DNA from: Symbiodinium natans
Lineage: Eukaryota > Sar > Dinophyceae > Suessiales > Symbiodiniaceae
Direction: 5' to 3'
Assembly: GCA_905221605.1 (NCBI GenBank)
Contig: CAJNDS010001502.1
Span: forward strand, 1-64,000
Length of the DNA stretch: 64,000 nucleotides
The notes under the pieces are model-generated. The model did not search any database. It had not been told where the DNA came from and was given only the letters and a program-made list of their open reading frames with translations. Each line of letters begins with the position of its first letter. Within the stretch, counting starts at the first letter, position 1. A program made the translations under genes and the position numbers. This document shows, in pieces, positions 43,067 through 52,700 of this stretch.

Positions 43067-45449
43067 CTAATCGAAGCCCAGAAGCGCGCGTGAACAGGAG
43101 CAGCATCCTGTCCACTTCAAAGAATCTGCAGATCTCTCAAGAAAACCGCGCAACGGGCCAGCAGCTGCCTCTTCACCATCCACAGCCGCCAACCAGAAAT
43201 TCAAGGAGACGTTGTCGCTAAGTCCTGTGGACCCACAGGATGTGTGCCTCAATTTTTTTCGCAGGAACGGAACAGACCAGCTCGCACGTCTCCTTGGCAA
43301 ACTTGGTGCCACCAAAACCTGAAGGGCCAAACCCTGTGAATAAACATGAGTAAACTGAGTAAACCCCATGAAAAGCATGAAAAGGCAGGCCTCGGTAGGT
43401 AGAGCAAATCGCCCGGCTCCAGCGATGCCTCAAAGCATCGCAGGCTGCCGAACTCCGGAAAGCCTTGACACGTTGGTCGTTGACCCGTTTGCGCTTGATT
43501 CGAGTTTTATGCGTGATTGACTCGGAACAGCCTGACAAATCGTCGACGTGTGCGCCAAGCTTGTGCAGATAAGGAGCGGTCCAAATCCTTAACGAAAGCA
43601 TGTTTGGCATGTGGGAGCACTTTCGAGTACACGATCTGGGAGCGATGAATCATGAAAAAGGCTCACAGAGACAGGACTTGACCTTGTACAACAGCAAGAA
43701 TACATCCCAGGTCTTTAATTCCCGAAGTCCACCAAGTGGCCGGATGCTCCAAGTCCACCATGGCGAAGGAGTCGAGGGGATGATCGATGGGATATGGGTA
43801 CAGGGCCTGAAGACAAGCCCTGAGCATCAGTGCTTCTCTGCGATTGCTTGGAACAAGGACATCCACAGAGGCCAAGCAGCAAAGGTATGCTCGGGCGGGA
43901 TAAGAAGAAACTGCTTCTCTCCGCAGATCTGCGCATGCAGGTTCTCGACATTGTCCTCAACTTCAATGTGGCCATGCTTCATGTCCCAGCCGAAGAAACT
44001 GACGAGGCGTTGTGCAAAACCCGAAATAGCTCGGACAAGCTTCATAGTGGCAGGGAGTGAGGCTTCCCCCCCTCCCAATCCACAGCTGGTTGTTATCCTC
44101 TGCTGCGACAAGCGTGACAAGCTGCACAGGCTGACTGCAAGCAGGAGGAACAAGCGAACTAGAAGATGTCGCCTTTGCGAACAACGCAAGTTCTAATGCT
44201 CCGAAACAGCGCCATCATCATCGTCACCATCATCGTGGTCATCAGGTATCGGCATCATCTTCATCGATCCTCATCAACATCGTCGTCATCTCCACCTTTC
44301 TGCTCCTCCTCCTCCTCATCATCATCATCGTCATCCCAATCCTCATCCTCATCCTCCCCCTCATCCAAACATTCGTCCTTGCCCGCATCCGCCTCCCCAT
44401 CAGCATTCTCATGACAGCGTATGCGTTCCGGATTCCCGAAAGGCAGCAGCAACAGGAACAAAAGCAAGAACGACAAGAACAATAACAACAACCGACGAGA
44501 AGAAGATAAAGAAGAAGAAGAAGGAAAAGAAGAAGATGATGACAGGCAGTGCAGTAAGTGGCAAGTCCTTGCTAATTTTTGCAGGAAATGCCTACAACTG
44601 AGGCAAGTGTCTATGGGGCCAAGCTTTGCCTCTGCGAGAAGCTCCTGTAGCCAGGGCCACTGGAAGTCCTTGCGATCCTGGCGCATGGCCTCGCCATAGG
44701 GGTCCGAGCCTCAGACACGAAAGAATCTGGCGAAAAGGGCTATTGGGGCTTAAGTGCTTCGAGGGTTTTCTGGCTTTAAGGGTTTAAGTTTGAAGCTTTG
44801 AGGGTCCAGGGCGAGCTCTGCGTGCCAGCGAAGACGCCCAGGGCTTCCAGAGGGCGACCCACAAAGGGCACCTGCCTCGGCGCCCACGAGCATCCAAGCG
44901 GTTGCTGCTGTGCTCTGCTTAGCTTCGCTTCACTCGCTGCTGTGCTCTGAGCATACGAGTACCACCGGAATCGCTTCAAGCAGCCCCTCTTTCCTCCGAG
45001 GTGCATGTAGTACGCATGCTCGGTCTCTGCTGCGCTCCTCTGGGCGAAGTCCGTGAACTTCATCAAGGTCACCAGGCCCTCGCCAACGCCTGGGCTCGGG
45101 GTTGGATGGGCTTTTCGGCCAAGTTAGGCTCTTTCGGGGCGATCCTTTTGGTAAGGAGTCCTGTTCACGATTGGGGCCCAAACTCAAAACAATCCCCACG
45201 AAGCTGCAGATAGGCGCCTTCGCCGTAGACTCGCTGGAAGCGGCGCTCGTCCGCAGGGGCGATGTGCACACGCCACTCCGACTGCGCCATGTTGCCTTTT
45301 CCGATTCACGGTTGAGAGTTGGGAGTTGAGAGTTTGATGTCGTATTATATAGCCAAATAACCAACACTTTGAAACGTAACAGTCAGGCTCAGTAAGCCCA
45401 AGATCACTTTCCAGGTACTCAAAGCTCCACTTCTCGACCACGTTCGTGC
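43067..45449 (-). CDS. JmjC / cupin_8-type oxygenase-like gene
   Basis: Eight predicted exons give the cupin_8/JmjC order: A 45449-45408 (VVEKWSFEYLES), B 45295-45216 (EWRVHIAPADERRFQRVYGE), C 45078 to about 45000 (VTLMKFTDFAQRSAAETEHA then YYMH), D 44668-44612 (WPWLQELLAEAKLGPI), E 44097-44041 (DNNQLWIGRGGSLTPCHYE), F 43955-43881 (DNVENLHAQICGEKQFLLIP), G 43806-43741 (LYPYPIDHPLDSFAMVDLEH), H 43318-43067 (GLSDNVSLNFWLAAVDGEEA, stop at 43067). HYE in E and RHT in H fit the iron-binding H-x-(D/E)...H. Families of this fold are 2-oxoglutarate/Fe(II) hydroxylases or demethylases; the substrate is unknown. Exon H needs a one-base change in an A7 run to stay in frame, and a small exon between G and H may be missing. 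Upstream exons could lie at 45.8-46.3 kb. Confidence 0.82.
44041..44097 (-). CDS. JmjC iron-site exon
   Basis: Reads DNNQLWIGRGGSLTPCHYE after GCAGAG|G. The downstream intron, 44040-43956, is 85 nt, begins GCTTG and ends TTGAG before GACAATG, giving HYE-DNVENLHAQ across the junction. This is the classic W-x-G...H-Y-(D/E) core of the family. Confidence 0.8.
44240..44545. repeat. TCC/TCA- and GAA-rich microsatellites, intronic
   Basis: Imperfect TCATCA/CTCCTC repeats at 44260-44400 and GAAGAA/AACAAC repeats at 44455-44545, inside the predicted intron between JmjC exons D and E. Poly-Ser and Asp/Glu-rich readings are artefacts. Confidence 0.85.
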
Positions 45450-45829
45450 CTTGCGCCGGCGGTCTCAAACAAACAGCACACGCGGCATGCTGTTAACCTT
45501 CTGCACCCCGGATCATGGATGGGACTACAAGCGATTCGTGGCATGAAAGATTGCACCAAACTAGCAGGGCAGGAGCGGGGAGCATGCTCTGTCGGAAACC
45601 ACCCTGAACTCTGAAACCCAGGCAGATCAGGCAGGAGGCACAGCGGTGCCCTTTGAATCACAACGGGCTCGCGGAGTCGGATTCCTGAGCAGGAAGAGGG
45701 CTAGTGCAAATGAGGGGGCTGAGGGGTTTCGGGGGGGGGGGGGCTTGGGGCCTTTCGGGGTTTTGGGCCTTGCGTCCTTTAGAGTTTTCGGGGGCTTCCG
45801 GGCGACAAGCTGAAAGGGGGATTGAGTTA

Positions 45830-46268
45830 AGTGTCGAAAACACGATCTGTGAAGCCCAGCGTCGCTCCAGCGCTTCCTCGGTCGTGCTGACTTTGGGCCT
45901 GCAGTGACTAGTCAACGCCGGCCGGTTGGAGTCATGGAGCGCCCCGGAACGATGCTCCCTTCTCTTGATCCCGCTCTTGAAACATGCACGTTCGTCTTGT
46001 TCGGCGCATGTCGCTTCCCACCTGCATCCCTTCCCGCTGCAATCCGAGCGTCACTGGCTCGGGCTTCAGAGACTCTGCAAAGCGCTGCGGCACCGCAAAG
46101 TGGCTCGTCCTGCGGCCCTGAGGAGGATTCACAAACCGCAGTGTAGTGACTGTTCTGCTTGCCCACACTCTCGAATCCCTCCTGACATCCCCTCTGTATC
46201 CCGGTATACCCACCCCAGCCCCAACCTTCCGGCGCCGCAGACAGGCGAGGCCGAGGCATCCGAGGCAT
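45830..46268 (-). CDS. exon-like blocks between helicase and JmjC genes
   Basis: 46240-45960 on minus reads ESVGKQNSHYTAVCESSSGP, LCGAAALCRVSEARASDARI and TNVHVSRAGSREGSIVPGR. 45900-45800 reads TTEEALERRWASQIVFSTLN. Either could be 5' exons of the JmjC-like gene or 3' exons of the helicase. A G-run at 45731-45742 follows. Assignment open. Confidence 0.35.
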
Positions 46269-46556
46269 CCGAGGCCCAGAGGGGCACCGACGGTGCCGGC
46301 ACTGGCAGCCGTGAGGAAGTGCGAGAAGTGCGCGGCCGTGCAGTCACTGAAGCCGCAAGGACCGGCGCAGATGGCTCGGCTACGCGGCGCTCCTCGCCAT
46401 GGAGACAGCGTGGGCGACGGCGGTGACGGCAGCGGTGTTAGCTTCAGCGTGCCACAGGCACCCGCTGTGGCCATCGCACGGGGGGCTGAATCTGAATCAA
46501 TAGAAATGCGATAGGAGATGGTGAGAAACTGCGTCACTGGCAACACCAGAGCCTCA

Positions 46557-46744
46557 CTAGTCACTAGCTAGCTGGACATTGGAGGCAACAGCCGTGAGCA
46601 CTGGATGGCTCTTCACTCCGGGATCAAGCTTTAGGCTGCACCGTTGACGCCGTCGACTCTGCAACGACGGAGCCTTGGCACTGGGCACAGCGGCACCCAG
46701 CTTGGCAGCGAGCTCCACCACCAGGGCCGCAAACTGGCTCATTC
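46557..46744 (-). CDS. probable last helicase exon
   Basis: After TGACAG|G reads MSQFAALVVELAAKLGAAVP, then LDPGVKSHPVLTAVASNVQL, to a TAG at 46557-46559. Placement in the helicase gene rests on strand and proximity, so it could start another gene. Confidence 0.45.
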
Positions 46745-49700
46745 CTGTCATCGGGGGCAACCAGAGCCAATCAGAAAACAAGACACGGGCAGACTACGCC
46801 CAAGGCCCACTTTAGCAACGCCCTCTACAGCATAGCTCTTGGCAGATCTGTCCGGCAAATTTTGCAGCTAGCTTGCTTCAACTACATTGTAGGAGCAGCT
46901 CGCACAGCAACACTAGGCGCTAAGGCTGCACTCGGCCAAACACGCAGGGCCCACGGCTCACAGACACGCAGCTTTGATCCAACCAATTGTGATAGGCCCT
47001 CGCCTGCTACTTACTGGGAATCTCGAGACTTCTACATGGCGTGGGTGGACACAATAAGAAGCAGTGCCGCACATTTGCAAGGGGAATGTGCCTGGGTCTT
47101 TGAAACAGTGAGGTACTCCTTGTACAGGTTGCGATACCTTTCGAGGTGCTGTGACGCGAGTGCGTCTTCGTCTTCATTACGTGCTGCGCACATGATCGGC
47201 TCGGAGAACTGGCCGTCATCAAAGCGGGCCCGCGTGATGTAGTTGTGTGCGAGGTGAGCGGGAAAGTCCTGGTGCTCTGCGTTGCTCCGCAGATCTGGAT
47301 AGGAATATCTGTTCTTGCAATCTTCTCTGTCCTCAAGGTTCCGGCAGTTGGCTGGTGCTGCCATTTTGAACACGTCCTGGCCCATGGCCGGATCGTGAAG
47401 GGAGGCGTCGCGGAGAGATAAAGAGTGTCAGACGAGCACGGTCAATGCACCCCTGCCTGTGTGCTCAGCGCAGCGGCGATCACAACTCCATCTCCCGGGA
47501 TTCCCAGAGCCCAGGAAAGGACCACCAGCTTGGTGAGCTGGATCCTCAGAAGCCACCGACACATGTCAGCAGCCTCTACCAACAACCTACCGCGGGCTCC
47601 CCAGATAGGCTGAGGGCTGAACGTGGTCGGCATGAAGACTGCAATGCGGCCCAGAGACGCAACCTGAGGCTTCTCGATTCTCAGAGGCTTCTGAGACTTG
47701 CAGCCCACTTCGCAACTACAACGGCCTCGCCATCACCTTTCAGGGCGCCAAGGTCCTGCTTCAAGAGTCACACAACAAGTCTCTACATCACTTGTTTTCT
47801 TGCTACTCTGTGACTCAATCAAATACTGTACTGCGTGCAGTGAGAAGCTTCAAATAATGGGCTACTCTTCGCTCCCGAAGGTTCTGCGCTGCTGCAGCGA
47901 TCCGCTGCTGCGGCCTGACTTCGGCAGAGACTTACATGATTGCTTTGCAGCTACGATGGCTTGTGCAGGTCTGTCAGAGGCAAAGAATATATGGAAATCG
48001 AAGCTAAGTCACTCGTGATGGCACCGCCGTCGATTTCACAACGCGACAACACAAAACTGGCATCACCCCTGGAGACGACCCAATGCAGAGAAAGACCTTC
48101 AAAATGGATGGGGCCGCAACGGGGAGTCGATCAGCTGCTGCAGCAAGTCCTTGAGCAGAGGACGCAGACATTCGCAAGAATCTGGAGCCAACAGGGAGGG
48201 CTTTGCAGCAGCCAAAGAAAAGGGAACACCGTGAACAGAACCTACCCCCCACCCCAAAAACCGAACAAACTTGGTTTACTTCGAACATCCCTACAGATTT
48301 GGACCCCACACCGAGAGAGAGGACAGAGAGGACGGAGAGGACAGAGACCACAGAGAGGACAGAGAGGAGACAGAGGAGAGAGAGGACGGAGAGGACGAAG
48401 AGGACAGAGAGGACAGAGGAAGTCACTCCTCAGGGCTGCCCAGATGATGCAGAAGCACACGGCCTCGCTTGTGGGCTGGAAAAGGGCAAACAGAATAAGA
48501 CCGGTCCCAAAAGAGGGACGCTAAAGGCCCTCTGGGGAACGAGCTCTTCAGGTAGATGGACTCGAGGGGGACTCCGAGCACCTCTGGCAGAAGCTGTGAG
48601 ATGTTTTTTCAGGCTCCTCACTTGGCGCACCTCGGGGGAAGCATATGGCTGCAGCCGGTCATAATGGCTGCGCGGGAAGAGGTACACGATGACCTCAAGG
48701 CCATGCTATGCCGTGCATGGCGCGGCCATTCTCTACTCCTACAGCTGAGACCTCGGAGGCCTCAGAGACCCAAAGGGGCCAGAAGTGGCTCGAGGGCGCA
48801 AGTCCCGGGCTCCTTCCTGCAAGCGGCCGCAGCGTCCACGGCCTCATCTCCGACCACAAGGTGACACTGAGGAGGCGAGACGAGAGTTTTACACTAGGGT
48901 TGAGGGTTTAGGGTTTAGAAAGGTTTAGAAAGGTTTAGGGTTTAGGGTTTAGGGTTCAGGGTTTAGGGTTCGGGTTTAGGGTTTAGGGTTTAGGGTTTAG
49001 GGTTCAGGGTTCAGGGTTCAGGGTTTAGGGTTTAGGGTTTAGGGTTTAGGGTTTAGGGTTTAAGGTTTAGGGTTTAGGGCTTAGGGCTTAGGGCTGAGGG
49101 TGCGAATAATGGGGGCAGGAAAGGGTGAGGCCGTCCTATTGGGGGTAAAGGGGGGTTCACTCGCGGCGCTGTTGGCTAGAAACCGTGTCGGCCTAAGCCT
49201 CGCTTGCGAGGATCGCACCCAAAATATCGAACATGCACCTTTATGCACATATGTACATCAATGTATGTATATACATATATGCAGATATATATATATATGT
49301 ATATACTGAGTATTGTCATACATTACTGTACATTACAGTATAGAAAATATACAACTGCATTCCACATGCTGGGCGGCGCACGTTGTCGGCAGGTCGCCTG
49401 TGAGCTCCAGGTGTTACACAGACTCCTGTCGTGGTGCGCAGAAGATTCGGAGAATGCAAAGCATTCTTGTGCGTTCTTTCGATAGAACAGTGCGTGCCAA
49501 GCCACTGCATGGCCCTCTCTTCGTCGAAAACCATTTTTCGAACAATGCCGAAATCCAAGACATATCTCACCTTCCAACCAGCTTCACTGTCAGACACCAG
49601 GAGGGACAGCTCACGAGGCGTCATGAGCGCAGATCTCTGAGGGGTCAACATCTGGGATCGTAATTGAGGACCTCAAATGCTTCTGCACGCTTCCTTCCAC

Positions 49701-52700
49701 TTGCGCATGCAAGAGGCGAGAATAGGCGAAGGGATACATCTCAGCACAGAACTCTGCAATGTTTGTGGAGAGCACCACTTTGCAATGGCCGGCCTGAAAT
49801 CTCTCACTTTGCAGCATAATTACATGCTCCTTAGATTACGACACAAGCTGCACTGGCAACATGAGGTGCTGATTTAAGATCACCGTCTGACTAACCCCTC
49901 ATAGCTTATCGCATACCAGGTAGAACCGGGTAAACGAGAGATGGAGTAGCCATCAAAACACGCGTGAGCCTCAGTGCACCGTTCAGCATAACCTCCGTGG
50001 CAATCCGTGGCACATCCGGGTACTACTTCAGGCCCCCCTGCCGGCGGCGGCAGCAGCGCTTTCTTTTGCTGCTCGTGGGGCACAACGGAGTGCAGCATGT
50101 GAAAATCCTTCGCAAGGCAAACCCTCTGTTTCACATCGCTGCATTCCCGTTTGCATCTCCTTCCCTAATTCTTCAGTACACAGCCTTGCTCGGAGAGGCA
50201 TCGAGTTTGATTGAGCTTGAGCTCTGGGCGCGCGTACGCATTGAAGCCTTACCTCACTGCCCATTGGCCAAGCTCCAGACAAGAGGGCACTGGTCACGCC
50301 GGGGGCCACCAGTGAAGGCCTGAAATCGATGTGAGGGCCGCGCAAGTCGCCGGAACAAGATCCTTATGTTCCGTGTGGCACTCTTAAGCCCCGCTCCTCG
50401 TGCAGCTGCTCGATCTCAGAGAGGCCAGGCCTTTCCAGAGAACAGGGCGAACTACCCGTTTTCATCTGATCAAGGCGCGCCCGGGTAGCAGGCAAGAAGA
50501 TCAATACACAGAGCCCTGGCTTGGCGACTGCCTGCAAGCGCGGAGCAAGAAGAAGATATCGAGTGTAGGCAATGCAACCGACGCAGACAAGTTGTGAAAG
50601 CGCGGGATTGGCGTGCAGCGCATGCTTACTACCACGATGAGCCGGACCTGCCTGGACAATGCCGACACAAACCTCGAACAGCTGCGAATTCACCTCCAAG
50701 CGACTTGCAACGTTCGGTGATGCCAATGCACTCAGCTACGGATCATTGCTGGGAGAAAGCCGCGCCTCAACACGGCCTCCAATCTTGTCAAACCTGCAAA
50801 CAACACCAAAGAACGACATGAATCAAAGAAATCTGTCCAGATTCAGCAGGAAAGTTGTCCCTGTTGCCTGTCCATACGGACCCGAGGGACAAAGCCAGGG
50901 AGCGCCTCCAGTAACAGGCAATCTGTACAAACACGTCTGCTAAACTGTGGATCTTGTACCCCCTCGGGGCCTTGTGAGTTAAGCGTGCAGAACTTGTTTA
51001 GACTGAGAGCTTGTCGCTGCTTGCTTAAAGGGTGGGGACTGAAAGCTTGTCGCTGTTTGCCTAAAGGGTGGGGCCACAGCTCCAGGGCGCGTGCTCCATT
51101 CACCAGGTCATCCAAAAAGTAAGGGTACCTGACACTGACGGGAGCTACAGCAAGGTGCGCAACGCTTGTGGGAAACAAAGCCAAAAAAACCTGGGTTGAA
51201 GTTCAAACCTAGGCTTTTGGATTGAAACCTGGGTTCTACCTAGGTTTCAATCTGGGTTGAAATCTGGGTTGAATCTGGGCTTCTGAAACCTGGGCTCGAG
51301 AAAAGCCTGGAATGTAAATCCAGGTTTCCTTGGGTTCAACCTGTTTCGACGATACGAGGGTCAAAACCTGTCTTGGCTGTGAACAAATATGAGCGAAGAA
51401 AGTGAAGATGAGAATCCTTAGAGCCTAGAGACAAACGCTGCAGGGCCATCAAAACATCGAAGGGACACAACACTCTGGAAAGCTCAAGGTCATCGAATGT
51501 GATGCTACTTGCTTGCAAAACACGGAACTGCCCGCCGTAGGCCCCGACAAAGAACAAACGTCAGACCCAAACCCCTTACTTCGTTGTTTCACCAGCAACG
51601 CGCGGCAGTAACTTACCTGCTCACTATGAGGCGCAGGGCTACAACACATTTGCGAAGCAAAAGGTTTCGATCAGCTTGGCTCAATGCATACCCGGCTCCC
51701 CCACCTGGCTAGAGAGGCAAGCCTGTATAGCATATCCAAATAGTGCATATTGATGTGACATTACATTGTGTAAAACACCTCCTCTGCTTCAACGACCCAC
51801 GTCGCCCTCGTGCAGCCACGGGACGTGGGAAAACGGCGCGAGCCCACCACGATGGGCTGGCGCTCCACACGGACACCTGCAAAGGAGCCCAGCATCACAG
51901 TACCCACTGAGCCTTCACCACGGCCACTATCGAGGAGGCCCAGTCAAAGTCACAATCAACGAACGAACAAAAATCGAGTTACAGTGCCACTATGCTTCTG
52001 TCAAGGAGAACAGGAGAGTCACATCCATCGTGCTGCTTTCTTCTGCTACTTAGACAACCAAGCACTCCTCAAGCCTGGACCGGCAAAGAAGTCCAAGAAC
52101 CTTAGGTGAACCGCCGAGGAAAGTCCGCGGACAAGTACTCAGACAGGGCCGAAGGACGACAGAATCGACACAACGCAGAGCAGTAAACTAAGAGTACTCC
52201 TAGGGCCCCAGAAGGCCCCAGGCTGAGTGGCATCCACCGTTGCGCTCATGAGGACGAGGCGCCTCAACAGCGATTAACCAGAGGCTGAGCCCCTGAGCTC
52301 ACTGAGCCCACTGAGATACTGGCAGCGATGGGTTCTTCTCAAGGCTTCGCTTCAAGAGAAGGCATAACAGATCCTGACGGGGGGCCCGGGCACTACAGAT
52401 GCTTCTGCAATGATCGGCGAAGGACGTAATTCGACTCAAGACACTCGACCGGCTTGATCCTCATGCATTCATTCTGCAGGTCTTACCATGCCAGGAGTCC
52501 ATGTCCAAATCTCTTTCATGGATCTCATCCAAAACGATGTGCGTGTAGTGGCGCAAGGCCTCCCGGCAGCTGGCAGAGGCTCACAGCTGGATAAAAAGAT
52601 ACCTGTACTGCAGCCTAGCACATAAGCCACGAACAGATTCAAGTATTCCGCGTATTTCTTCCTTGCGACCGCTTGCCTCTGGGCGATGTGCCAGGTACAT

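Noticed and set aside
48203-48664. 153-codon plus ORF with Arg-Thr-Glu repeats
   Set aside because: It is produced by the 9-bp minisatellite within the helicase gene on the other strand.
50388-50531. Introner-type target duplication at the GC-AG intron (GCCTG at both ends)
   Set aside because: A 5-nt match at one intron is too little, and the other introns do not show clear end duplications.
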